From: Serripes groenlandicus
Taxonomy: Eukaryota > Mollusca > Bivalvia > Cardiida > Cardiidae
Assembly (NCBI GenBank): GCA_031761405.1
Contig: JASEVX010000007.1
Location: forward strand, 32,467,677-32,531,676
Length of the DNA: 64,000 nucleotides
Direction of reading: 5' to 3'
The notes beneath the pieces were generated by a model. That model made no database searches. It was not told the origin of the DNA and saw only the letters and a program-made list of their open reading frames with translations. The translations under genes and the position numbers were made by a program. This document shows, piece after piece, positions 12,106 through 23,780 of this stretch (positions within the stretch are counted from its first letter, which is position 1; every line of letters begins with the position of its first letter).

Positions 12106-12734
12106 TCGCATTGAAATCGGGTATTGACAAAACACATTTAGTGTGCCCGGCCATGGAAAAAAGTAAAATTTGGCATTTCAGAAAAGTTTAGGCTAAGACC
12201 AGCCTATGCAGTAGTTTCTTATCCGAGTATATTTAATTTGACAGATCTTGTGACAAGCTTTTGTAAGTAGTATTTGAACAGTGTAGATCTTGGGCTAGAC
12301 AGTTCACAAAATTCAACTTGTACCCTTTTCATGAGAGGGCTCTTTTCTTTCAATAAATATTGGGCGGTTTTTGTCCTTTGGTTATACTGAGCGCATGAAT
12401 GGATGTTATTTTTGCATTTGTAGAACGTCAAGGCCATGTAATCAGATCTGCTGCAGTTAACTAATGCACACAACTGTATCGGTTTTCAGATTTAACCTTT
12501 AATCGTCTACCTAATACAGACGACAACCGGCGGGAAAAACAGCAGACAACTTTTTTAAACATATCCTATTTTCTAGATGCTATCGATTGTTAGACTATTT
12601 CAAAACGACTGATTTTCATCATAAAATATAAACGGGTTTTTGGCAGCCAATAAAGGGCTTGTGATCAAAGGGTCATTGTTTTGAAATCCGGATGGAAGCG
12701 GTGTGAACCATATACTATTCCAACACACTCTATG
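12106..12734. other. spacer between arrays, nothing recognised
   Basis: Single-copy-looking sequence with no splice-bounded open frame and no repeat motif I recognise. Confidence 0.4.
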
Positions 12735-12925
12735 AGCTTATTGGTGATGTATCCCAGAATACTTTGGTATGTTCCTACTCACTTTTTGCATATATTGGTT
12801 ATGTATCTCGGATCACTTTGGAATATTCCAACATTTTCGATGATTGTATTGGTTATGTCTCTGGGAAACATAGGGATATTTCTACACACACGGTGTGTAT
12901 ATTGGTTATATATCTTGAAATACAG
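12735..12925. repeat. short degenerate ~65-bp tandem repeat
   Basis: Four diverged units, each containing a variant of TATTGGTTATGTATCTCGG followed by a TTTGGAATATTCC-like stretch. The region abuts the 56-bp satellite. Confidence 0.65.
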
Positions 12926-12945
12926 CTCATCAGACACTTTGTATT

Positions 12946-15850
12946 AAAAGTATCGTCTGCGGACCCAGTGCCTTTGAACAGCTCATTAGGCTATTTGTCT
13001 TAAAAGTATCGTCTGCGGACCCAGTGCCTTTAAACAGCTCATTAGGCTATTTGTCTTAAAAGTATCGTCTGCGGACCCGGTGCCTTTAAACAGCTCATCA
13101 GGCTATTTGTCTTAAAAGTATCGTCTGCGGACCCAGTGCCTTTAAACAGCACATCAGGCTATTTGTCTTAAAAGTATCGTCTGCGGACCCATGGCCTTTA
13201 AACAGCTCATAAGGCTATTTGTCTTAAAAGTATCGTCTGCGGACCCATGGCCTTTAAACAGCTTATTAGTCTATTTGTCTTAAAAGTATCGTCTGCGGAC
13301 CCAGTGCCTTTAAACAGCTCATCAGGCTATTTGTCTTAACAGTATCGTCTGCGAACCCAGGGCCTTTAAACAGCTCATCAGGGTATTTGTCTTAAACGTA
13401 TCGTCTGCGGACCCATGGCCTTTAAACAGCTCCTTTGGCTATTTGTCTTAAAAGTATCGTCTGCGGACCCATGGCCTTTAAACTGCTCATAAGGCTATTT
13501 GTCTTAAAAGTATCGTCTGCGGACCCATGGCCTTTAAACAGCTTATTAGTCTATTTGTCTTAAAAGTATCGTCTGCGGACCCAGTGCCTTTAAACAGCTC
13601 ATCATGCTATTTGTCTTAAGAGTATCGTCTGCGGACCCAGTGCCTTTAAACAGCTCATTAGGCTATTTGTCTTAAAAGTATCGTCTGCGGACCCAGTGCC
13701 TTTAAACAGCTCATCAGGCTATTTGTCTTAAAAGTATCGTCTGCGAACCCAGGGCCTTTAAACAGCTCATCAGGGTATTTGTCTTAAACGTATCGTCTGC
13801 GGACCCATGGCCTTTAAACAGCTCCTTTGGCTATTTGTCTTAAAAGTATCGTCTGCGGACCCATGGCCTTTAAACTGCTCATAAGGCTATTTGTCTTAAA
13901 AGTATCGTCTGCGGACCCATGGCCTTTAAACAGCTTATTAGTCTATTTGTCTTAAAAGTATCGTCTGCGGACCCAGTGCCTTTAAACAGCTCATCATGCT
14001 ATTTGTCTTAAGAGTATCGTCTGCGGACCCAGTGCCTTTAAACAGCTCATTAGGCTATTTGTCTTAAAAGTATCGTCTGCGGACCCAGTGCCTTTAAACA
14101 GCTCATCAGGCTATTTGTCTTAAAAGTATCGTCTGCGAACCCAGGGCCTTTAAACAGCTCATCAGGGTATTTGTCTTAAACGTATCGTCTGCGGACCCAT
14201 GGCCTTTAAACAGCTCCTTTGGCTATTTGTCTTAAAAGTATCGTCTGCGGACCCATGGCCTTTAAACAGCTCATAAGGCTATTTGTCTTAAAAGTATCGT
14301 CTGCGGACCCATGGCCTTTAAACAGCTTATTAGTCTATTTGTCTTAAAAGTATCGTCTGCGGACCCAGTGCCTTTAAACAACTCATCAGGCTATTTGTCT
14401 TAAGAGTATCGTCTGCGGACCCAGTGCCTTTAAACAGCTCATTAGGCTATTTGTCTTAAAAGTATCGTCTGCGGACCCAGTGCCTTTAAACAGCTCATCA
14501 GGCTATTTGTCTTAAAAGTATCGTCTGCGGACCCAGTGCCTTTAAACAGCACATCAGGCTATTTGTCTTAAAAGTATCGTCTGCGGACCCATGGCCTTTA
14601 AACAGCTCCTTTGGCTATTTGTCTTAAAAGTATCGTCTGCGGATCCATGGCCTTTAAACAGCTTATTAGTCTATTTGTCTTAAAAGTATCGTCTGCGGAT
14701 CCATGGCCTTTAAACAGCTTATTAGTCTATTTGTCTTAAAAGTATCGTCTGCGGACCCAGTGCCTTTAAACAGCTCATCAGGCTATTTGTCTTAAAAGTA
14801 TCGTCTGCGAACCCAGGGCCTTTAAACAGCTCATCAGGGTATTTGTCTTAAACGTATCGTCTGCGGACTCATGGCCTTTAAACAGCTCCTTTGGCTATTT
14901 GTCTTAAAAGTATCGTCTGCGGACCCATGGCCTTTAAACAGCTCATAAGGCTATTTGTCTTAAAAGTATCGTCTGCGGACCCATGGCCTTTAAACAGCTT
15001 ATTAGTCTATTTGTCTTAAAAGTATCGTCTGCGGACCCAGTGCCTTTAAACAGCTCATCAGGCTATTTGTCTTAAAAGTATCGTCTGCGAACCCAGGGCC
15101 TTTAAACAGCTCATCAGGGTATTTGTCTTAAACGTATCGTCTGCGGACCCATGGCCTTTAAACAGCATCTTTGGCTATTTGTCTTAAAAGTATCGTCTGC
15201 GGACCCATGGCCTTTAAACAGCTCATCAGGCTATTTGTCTTAAAAGTATCGTCTGCGGACCCATGGCCTTTAAACAGCTCATTAGGCTATTTGTCTTAAA
15301 AGTATTGTCTGCGGACCCATGACCTAAAACAGCTCATTAGGCTATTTGTCTTAAAAGTATCGTCTGCGGACCCATGGCCTTTAAACAGCTCATTAGGCTA
15401 TTTGTCTTAAAAGTATCGTCTGCGGACCCATGGCCTTTAAACAGCTCATTAGGCTATTTGTCTTAAAAGTATCGTCTGCGGACCCATAGCCTTTAAACAG
15501 CTTATTAGTCTATTTGTCTTAAAAGAATAGTCTGCAGACCCATGGCCTTTAAACAGCTCATTAGGCTATTTGTCCTCAAAGTATCGTCTGCGGAACCATG
15601 GCCTTTAAACAGCTCATCAGGCTATTTGTCTTAAAAGTATCGTCTGCGGACCCTAGGCTTTAAAAGGCTCATTAGGTTAGTTGTCTTAAAAGTATCGTCT
15701 GCGGACCCATGGCCTTTAAACAGCTTATTAGGCTATTTGTCTTAAAAGTATCGTCTGCGGACCCAGTGCCTTTAAACAGCTCATTAGGCTATTTGTCTTA
15801 AAAGTATCGCCTGCGGACCCATGGTCTTTAAACAGCTCATTAGGCCACAC
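12946..15850. repeat. 56-bp satellite with 392-bp higher-order repeat
   Basis: About 52 monomers of 56 bp, beginning AAAAGTATCGTCTGCGGACC and ending GGCTATTTGTCTT. Variant monomers (GCGAACCCAGGG, CCATGGCC, CTCCTTTGGC, TTATTAGTC) recur in a fixed order. The diagnostic GCGAACCCAGGG monomer sits at 13351, 13743, 14135, 14807 and 15087, with spacings of 392, 392, 672 and 280 bp, that is 7, 7, 12 and 5 monomers. Monomers become irregular after about 15300. Confidence 0.95.
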
Positions 15851-16330
15851 CAAACTGATATCTTGGTCGTCGGCTTTCCCGCTCTTGTTTATTTAATTTT
15901 GAAAAAAGAAAATTAAAAAAAATCTCCCGCACCATTTTCAAAAGTTAAAAAAAAAAAATCAAAAAATTCTTCTTTTTCCAGATTTTTAAAAAAAACACCC
16001 CACAAAAACAAGCATCATTTGAATAGAAATAAACAATTAATGTGACTAAATAGAACTTATAAATAATATTTATTAAGAACAAATAATAAATAACAAAATC
16101 CCGGACATTTCCAAATTCGTAAATAAATTGTTTGTTTAAATATTCGAGTCATCCGCCGAATTTAATGTGAACATTTTCTAAATGATAAACACAGAAATGG
16201 AAATTAATGCCAATTTTGTGACCAAGTATGCAATAAAAAACCATAAAAAAACAATCAACACATTAGCACAAGTCAAGTTCTATCCAAACTAGAAATATCA
16301 CTGAAGGTGATAAATACCCCCAAAACAGCA
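15851..16330. other. AT-rich, A/T-run spacer
   Basis: Long A runs (15,890-16,010) and AT-rich sequence; no gene or clear element end seen. Confidence 0.4.
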
Positions 16331-16339
16331 CCTTGACTC

Positions 16340-17565
16340 AAAATATGGCTTCCGACTGACCAACAAAAGGGCCATAACTCTATAAAGTAACATGCAATTG
16401 TAAAATCTTTATGATATGCACATCTCCTCTTGGTATAGAAGTTGCATGTAAAATGTTATTGAATTCCACCCAGTGCTTTGTAAGATATAGGCCGGACAAA
16501 ATATGGCTTCGGACAAAATATGACCAACAACTTAATAAGTAAAAGGGCCATAACTCTGTAAAATAACATGGAATTGTAAGACCTTTAGGGTATGCACATC
16601 TCCTCTTGGTATAGAAGCTTCATGTAAATGTTTTATTGAATTCCACCCAGTGGTTTGTAAGAAATAGGCCGGACAAAATATGACCAACAACTTAATAAGT
16701 AAAAGGGCCATAACTCTGTAAAATATCATGCAATTGTAATCCCTTTAGGATATGCACATCTCCTCTTGGTATAGAAGCTTCATGTAAAATTTTATTGAAT
16801 TCCACCCAGTGGTTTGTAAGAAATAGTCCGGACAAAATATGGACAAAATATGATCAACAACTTAATAAGTAAAAGGGCCATAACTCTGTAAAATAAGATG
16901 CAATTGTAAGACCTTTAGGGTATGGTATGCACATCTCCTTTTGGCATAGAAGCTTTATGTAAATTTTTATTGAATTCCATCCACCCAGTGGTTTGTAAGA
17001 TATAGGCCGGACAAAATATGACCAACAACTTAATAAGTAAAAGGGCCATTACTCTGAAAAATATCATGCACTTGTAACCCCTTTAGGATATGCACATCTC
17101 CTCTTGATATAGAAGCTTCATGTAAACATTTATTGAATTCCACCCAGTGGTTTGTAAGAAATAGGCCGGACAAAATATGACATTGGACAAAATATGACCA
17201 ACAACTTAATAAGTAAAAGGGCCATAACTCTGTAAAATTTCATGCAATTGTAACCCCTTTAGAATATGCACATCTCCTCTTAGTATAGAAGTTGCATGTA
17301 AAATGTTATTGAATTCCACCCAGTGGTTTGTAAGAAATAGGCCGGACAAAATATGACTTTGGACAAAATATGACCAACAACTTAATAAGTAAAAGGGCCA
17401 TAACTCTGTAAAATATCATGCAATTGTAACCCCTTTAGAATATGCACATCTCCTCATGGTATAGAAGCTTCATGTTAAAGTTTATTGAATTCCACCCAGT
17501 GGTTTGTAAGAAAAAGGCCGGACAAAATATGGCTTCCGACCGACCGACACAGTGATTCCTATATA
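16340..17565. repeat. ~170-bp tandem array with GGGCCATAACTCTG motif
   Basis: Seven units of about 160-177 bp. GGGCCATAACTCTGTAAAAT, or a variant, recurs near 16369, 16547, 16707, 16877, 17043, 17220 and 17396. Each unit also carries CACATCTCCTCTTGGTATAG and GAATTCCACCCAGTGGTTTG. Such cores are typical of bivalve pearl/Helentron-associated non-autonomous elements; that assignment is an inference. Confidence 0.8.
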
Positions 17566-17611
17566 CCCCCCCCCCCCCCCCCCCCAAAAAAAAACTTTGT
17601 TTTTTTGGGGG
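17566..17611. repeat. C20 tract and A/T, C/G hairpin
   Basis: Twenty consecutive C residues, then nine A, CTTTG, seven T and five G. The A9/T7 plus C/G runs can fold back. The length may be unreliable in the assembly. Confidence 0.8.
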
Positions 17612-18443
17612 TATAATAAAATCACATTGGAAAAGGAACATTTATTAATCGAGTAAATTATTAAGGAACTATGTTTCACTTTCGTGTTCACTTTCGCCAA
17701 ACAAGTCGTCCATAAAAATGTCGGTTTTTGTGCTGTCTGCGCGAGATCAAAATAAGGCAATTTTTTTACAAAAATTGCCCTCGTGTTGCAGCTAAGTGAT
17801 TGCTTTTCACAAGCATTTGATAAATTGTCACACATTACAGATAAGGCTTTAACGGATGCATCCAAAAAAATGTTTACATTCGAGAAAATGCATCCGCTGA
17901 ACCAGTTTGCATTTCTTCCACCGATATTAAAGTTCAGACGGCGTTCGATTAATGGCAATATTTACATTGTGTACTGAACTTGTATAACCTTTTAAATCAT
18001 TTTCCAGTCATGTCTGGATCTACCATATATTCCACTCAGTGCATTAATAAATATTAAACTGGGAGCAATTTGTCATTCTCTAATATGTTTTTCAACTGTC
18101 TATTTTAGCAAAACATGTTATGTTCTGGGTGTTAACTATTTTCTTCATTTGTTGTTAAAGCAGAAATATCTAAATCCTAGCAGGTAAGAGATTATGCTGT
18201 CGACATATTTTCAGTCATTCTTTTGTTATGCTTTAGTCTACTGCTACAGATTTGTTGACCTGGGAAAGGGTTAAAATCCAAGATGGCAACTTCTTTTTGA
18301 AACCCTTCTATTTTTATTTCAACAGTTTTTCAAGTTCGTAATTCACCGAAACCGTCATCCTGACCTTGATCTCTAAGTGCTTATGTTATGCTTCCCCACA
18401 AGTCTATGCTGCACAGAGCATAGACAGGAATCAGTCCCTAAAG
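17612..18443. other. AT-rich spacer
   Basis: No supported gene. The opposite-strand frame at 17482-17958 is a run through the poly-C tract without family features. Confidence 0.35.
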
Positions 18444-18858
18444 TTAACCCATTACCACATACACCAAATTTGCAGCAGACGACTTTGAACATATTTAGAC
18501 AAAAAATACGAAAATTCTTTATATGATTATGAAAGTACAAATAATTGAATAGTTTAAATACGAGTTTTGAACACATTGTTACAAAAGAAGAAATATTTCA
18601 ACATTACATGTACTTGTAAGTTAACTCTTAAATGTCCCACATATAGTTGCTTTCTGACATCTAGCTCTGCAACAGACGACATTTGAAAACACTGTCACAA
18701 TAAAATAAATTGCTCAATACAAGTAATTTCTCCTTTCGCCACTTTGTTTTCAACTATGTTAGATAACTTTACTTTCATTTATAGAAAGTGTTCATACTTT
18801 TGCGAAGATGTTTTCAAAGTCGTCTGCTGCAGATTTTCTGTTAGTGGGAAAGGGTTAA
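18444..18858. mobile_element. TTAA-MITE: fragment plus one near-complete copy
   Basis: A left-end fragment (18444-18560; TTAACCCATTACCACATACA, then GCAGCAGACGACTTTGAAC) is followed by a copy at about 18621-18858 ending GTGGGAAAGGGTTAA. Confidence 0.65.
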
Positions 18859-19199
18859 CACTGTTCGTGCATTGTCCTTTCTTGTCCATATATGTATACA
18901 GGGACATCGATCTTTTTACGACTGACAAGGTTAATCCCATTTAAATTCTTTTCAGAGCTTTTGTTAGATAATTATGATTTCCTCTCTAATTTAGGGTTCC
19001 CAAGGTTTTTTTTCACTCCCTATAATGTCACGGTTGTATTATTTACTTTTAAATACACTGGTTAGTTATAACCATAGCAGGCTAAACTTGAAATTGATAG
19101 CAAAACAAATAATGAGCGTATACAAATCAGTAAAAAGGACGCTACTCGAGAACACGCTAGGTTTCCTTTCCCAAAGGCTTGAACGCCTACTCATAAAGG

Positions 19200-19639
19200 C
19201 AAAAATATGGAACATCTCTATAAATAAAAGTACAGTTATTGAATATATAATTTTGAAAACATCAAGGCAAAAGGATAAAATTGCTTGTTATGAGCAATTT
19301 CTCTTTTTGCAACAATGTTTTCAAAAGTCAAAAGGACATGCAATCTTGGAACAACCATTCGTCTTTACCAACAAATCATGCAAGTCTGAGCCAATGTTGG
19401 TTGCCAAAATATTTAACCTTTTCCAACATGCAGATTCATTTGAGAAATTAACATCACACACAATGTGAAAAACCCTCTGGCAAAAGAAGAAATAGCACAT
19501 AGTGAACAATTTCTCATTATGCCACAATGTTTTCATTTCCATTGAATATTTGACTTTCATTTATAGCGATGTTCCACATTTTCCTCAGATGTTTTCAAAA
19601 TCGTTTGCTGCAGATTTGTTGTATATAGGAAAGGGTTAG
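19200..19639. mobile_element. TTAA-MITE: interior fragment and 227-bp copy
   Basis: 19200-19345 is the family's middle, including the TTGCTTGTTATGAGCAA hairpin tip. 19413-19639 is a copy starting TTAACCTTTTCCAACATG and ending GGAAAGGGTTAG. Confidence 0.65.
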
Positions 19640-19971
19640 GAGTTATTGAGCAAAGGATATGAAAAAATTGATAAAACAGATATTTCAATACAATTATTTG
19701 AAGTATTCACCAGTAATTGTCTACCAATTATAGTTTAAAACATGTTTGTTTGATATCAAAAACAGCAATCTTTAAAAACTCGATGCTTTCTATACAAATG
19801 TTAAGCTTTGAGGGGGTCTCTTTTGTCAGTCAAGCTGAAAACATTGTATTTAATGCCGTAACTAATGAGTTACTGTAAATAAAGAAGAGTCGAGTCTGCT
19901 GTGAAAGGGCTCTAAATCTTGCATCTGTGAAAATCCAAAACTTAAGGCAGAGAGCTAGATATTAACCCTTT

Positions 19972-20134
19972 TATCTTGACATCTAGACAAAAGTACGGAG
20001 AATATCTCCATAAATAAATGTATGATTTCTGAAAACAGTTTTGAGCAATTTCTTCTTTTGCCACAATGTTTTTAAAAGTCGTCTTCTGCTGCAGAAGCGT
20101 CATCAGAGTGTGTAAATATGTGGGAAAAGGTTAC
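19972..20134. mobile_element. TTAA-MITE, shortened copy
   Basis: TTAACCCTTTTATCTTGACA to GTGGGAAAAGGTTAC, retaining GTCTTCTGCTGCAGAAGCG but lacking most of the central hairpin. Confidence 0.6.
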
Positions 20135-20189
20135 GAAGGAGTAAACAGGTCTTTTTGAAAGAATATCATTGTTTTGGATTAACATACAC

Positions 20190-20262
20190 AACCCTATGTC
20201 GTGGGTACGCAAAATAATTATCTTAGTGAGACGATGTTTTTAAATACCCACAACATAGGGTT
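20190..20262. repeat. 73-bp palindromic repeat, copy 1
   Basis: AACCCTATGTCGTGGGTA at 20190-20207 pairs with TACCCACAACATAGGGTT at 20245-20262 (one mismatch in 18). The loop contains ATCTTAGTGAGACGAT. A related copy lies at 61611-61685. Confidence 0.8.
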
Positions 20263-20639
20263 TGAGGGTCGTTAAAGGAGGTTGGAGAGTGAAATACATT
20301 GTGCAAGCGTTATCTAGAGCTCTGATAGGATGGACTATACATTTTCACACTTTCATTCGAGTCCTCCCTGTTCTGCTACATCAAGATGGGCAATTATAAG
20401 CTCACCAAAGTAGTGTCTCAAAATGTCAACTCTGTGGAGCAAATAGCAACCTCTATAGAACCACATTCTCCATATTCTTACAAAAAGCAAACAGTAAATA
20501 TTTAAAAAAAGTCAGGTTATTTGGGGGGAATAGAGTGGAAAACATTGCATGAAAAGAAGACATTTGGTCTCCATTAGCAATTTCTCCATTTCCCCTAATG
20601 TTTTCCTAAATTGTCAGTATTCAGATGACTCGAAAAATT

Positions 20640-21078
20640 ATTCTATTCGGAGAATGTTTAAACCTCTTAAGAGAAACCCCTCTTTAGAACGGCTGTACAT
20701 ATTTAACCCTTTCCAACATAAAAACGCTTTCTGACGCCTCTGCAGCAGATGACTTTTTCCCCTTTTGCCATAGTGTTCTCAACATTTTTCAGTTATTATA
20801 CCTACATTTATAGAGCCTCCTTAGAAAAGTGATTCTATTCGGAGAATGTTTAATCTCTTAAGAGCAACACCTCGTTAGAACGGCTGTACATCTTTAACCT
20901 TTTCCCACATAAAAAGGCATTATGACGCCTCTGCAGCAAATGACAATTTCCTCTTGTGCCACAGTAATCTCAACTCTTTTCAGTAATTATACCTACATGT
21001 ATAGAACTTTCCTTAGAATTTTCCTAGATACTTTCAAAGTTGTTTGCTGCAGAATTGTTGTATGTGAGAAAGGGTTAC
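20640..21078. repeat. 192-bp tandem duplication carrying MITE ends
   Basis: ATTCTATTCGGAGAATGTTT begins at 20640 and again at 20832. The duplicated unit contains the left part of a TTAA-MITE (TTAA at 20703 and at 20894). The second copy runs through to a MITE right end, GAGAAAGGGTTAC, at 21078; the first is truncated near 20815. Confidence 0.75.
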
Positions 21079-21389
21079 CTTGCCTCTGTACGGTGTTGAT
21101 CTAGGGAGGGGAAACTGTATGTTTCTATGACAAATATGAGGTGCTGCACAGCTCTTTTACCTTGATGTGATACCAACATACAATACAATACAGAAGCAAC
21201 AAGACCCCTTTTGCCATGATAGGGCTAAAACATAATGAACTTCACCTCAATCAAAACATGAATGCCTTTCATACTTAAATATAGATAATGCTATCTTCTT
21301 TAAATTCCCATTGTAGGGCACACAAACAAAATCATATTTAGACTTAATGGCACAAGTTTTAACAATTTCCCACATATCTATCACTGTGG

Positions 21390-21585
21390 AAGACAGCGGT
21401 GCAGAAGTAGAGCGTCGGCCTCTCGTGTCAAAGGTCCCTCGTTCGAGTCCCGTGATGAGCGGGTTCTGACTTTGGGATTCTTCCATACTGGGTAAGTCTC
21501 CAGGAAGCAGACATCGAGAGTGATTAATCTAAGCAAAAGGCTTGTTTCGCAATCGATATAAAATAAATAAGTTTAAACTAAACTA
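21390..21585 (+). repeat. tRNA-derived SINE, family B
   Basis: tRNA-like head (GGTGCAGAAGTAGAGCGTCG, B-box-like CGTTCGAGTCC). The body contains CAGGAAGCAGACATCGAG and it ends near AAGTTTAAACTAAAC. The same family occurs at 27828. Confidence 0.65.
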
Positions 21586-21589
21586 TCAT

Positions 21590-22695
21590 CGTAGTTATAT
21601 TAGAGATTAGTCTGTAAGTTATTATAGTAATAAGTATAACTCCCTGTAGACTTAATCTTGCATTATACTGTCTTTCCCCGATATGCTGAATAAATTCATT
21701 ATCTTTGATTTCTTTATGAAGCAAAATGTAATATTTGGACATTTTGAAGAACTATTTATATATAGTGTTGAAAACTTTGTAGAGGGGTTGCTCCTTTTGT
21801 CAGCAATGTTTTTTTTTTTTTTCATTACATATACATATAGCCTAATAGCTATTGAGTAAGGAAAAATAATTAAAATCCGGAACAACATGTTAAACAGTGT
21901 TGAAAAGGTATGCTTTGTAAGAGCAATACCCTCTTTGTCTACAATGTTTTTATTATTTGTCGTCAGGTGGGCATTAGTCGGCCTGTTTGTTGAAGAAGTC
22001 TTCTGCACAAGCCTTTGCTCAAATTGATTGATTGCTTGTGTATCTAAGTTACTTTATGGCACTGTTTAGTGTTATGTGTATGCCTGCTTGCGCAAGTGGG
22101 TGGGGTAAGATATACCTCGAAGTATGCTCACAAATGTCTATAAATTGATACAAAGTTGGTAAAATCATTTTTATAAGTACATTTTATATTCAGATTACAT
22201 TTGTGTTAGATATATGTTAAAACTAAGGTACAATGTCCGCTTAAATGTGTTCCTTGCATATATACTTCGATACGACGTTGATAACAGTAAAGTGTTTTCA
22301 GAGACATATTTATATAGAGGATCTTACATGAGTGCTTATTTGTTATTGTTTTTGTGGCGATTGGTTTGACAATCGCCACAATGCTTACAGAAACAACAAC
22401 AACGAAAAGTATTTACATAGTCGGTTTTGAACAATCGGTTGGTATTTTTTTTTCCTTACTGCAAACTAATTTACTCACATCCGTTATAGTTCCATCATTG
22501 ATGCAGAGACGTGATTATTAATAATTATGTCAGTGCTACTTTGGTACCGGATTGTTACTAATATTTGAGTTTTATCGAGACATTATCTACATAGAGTTAA
22601 AATATGTAAATATTATCTTCGTCATGATTGGGCAGATAATAATAAATATCATTGCGCGTTCTATCTGCCTTGCAATAACTCTGATGATACTCAAA
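21590..22695. other. intergenic or intronic, one short hairpin
   Basis: No gene seen. A perfect 11-bp stem, TGTGGCGATTG / CAATCGCCACA, with a 6-nt loop lies at 22353-22380. Confidence 0.5.
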
Positions 22696-22698
22696 TCT

Positions 22699-22725
22699 GG
22701 AAATTCCAAAAGGTTCTATAAATAG
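22699..22725 (+). promoter_or_regulatory. promoter-like kappaB site plus TATA box
   Basis: GGAAATTCC (22699-22707) fits the NF-kappaB consensus and lies 9 bp before TATAAATAG (22717-22725). The stretch lacks the repeats that fill its surroundings. No first exon with a convincing coding start follows; a 22-codon frame from 22834 is the only one near. This is inferred from motifs alone. Confidence 0.25.
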
Positions 22726-23528
22726 CTCGCGAGACCGTTATCTCAATATTATAAACGCTTTATTGTGTAGTTGTTTAAATATATGAAAGCGTTTAGATGA
22801 TAAGACTGGTTTACAAAGGTTTAAAGGACACACGATGTCAGCGTGTACACACGTTATGTATACACGTCTGCACGTTCTAGAGTCAATTAGCAATCAATGC
22901 TGAAAGTGTAGCCTAATTTAGTTTGGAGATCGAGCATTATAATATATGCCTATATTTTTATAAATTGAACAGTTTGGCAAATAGTGAAATTGTGCTTTTT
23001 GAGCATGTTTTGTGTTTGTTTTTGCACTCGCATTATTCGAAGCATTTTAACAACCTCAGATACATATAAATACACTGTGTTTATATGTCTCTGACAACCC
23101 TCAATCATGCAATGTGAAGGGACTAAATTGAACAGACCTTTTTAATATCGGACATCATTGAAACAAACACCAAACTAATGGATACTGTTTTTTCTCCTTT
23201 CTTGATAATTTAGTCATTTCTAAAGTGTAAAAAATATTTTATCTTAATATGGCCTAGCGACCTGGTGATGAACATGTGATTACCCGAAAAAGTCAGATTA
23301 CAAATAGCCATTCTAATGAGCTAAAACGGTAGTCTATCGCATACCAACTAAATTTTTCATAACTTTAGAATGGCCTAATTTTTAACACATCATGACCAAT
23401 TTCAGAACGTAACTTAAATCAAAGTACTGAAAGTACTGGTAACGAATTATTTTGAAAATGTAATTAATAATTGCATTTGATTATGTTTTTTGTTTGTTTT
23501 AAACTTGCTTTAAAACTTAGTAGTTTTT
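22726..23528. other. AT-rich, no gene seen
   Basis: Largely free of the repeat families in this window; no splice-bounded open frame was recognised. Confidence 0.35.
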
Positions 23529-23780
23529 TTAGCTCGACTATTTGAAGAATATGAGAGCTATTACAGTCACTTGTGCGTCGGCGTTGGCGTTGCAACTTTA
23601 GTTAAACTTTGAAACTTCACTCACTTATTGGACATCATCAAATGACCTTGCAGGACAAGTCCCATAACTCTATATCAGATTTTGACACAATTATGCGCCT
23701 TTTCTGACTTAGAAATTTTAGTTAAAGTTAAAGTTTTGCATGCATGTTGACCTTCCTTAGTGTTGGGTGATGGGCTTCAT
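23529..23780 (+). mobile_element. truncated copy of the 57.8-59.9-kb element family
   Basis: Begins TTTAGCTCGACTATTTGAAG and continues AATATGAGAGC, the reverse complement of the right end of the element at 59,890-59,925. The tandem core is absent. Confidence 0.6.

Noticed and set aside
17482..17958. 158-residue minus-strand open frame
   Set aside because: It runs through the poly-C/poly-A tract (a glycine run in translation) and has no domain, start context or splice support.
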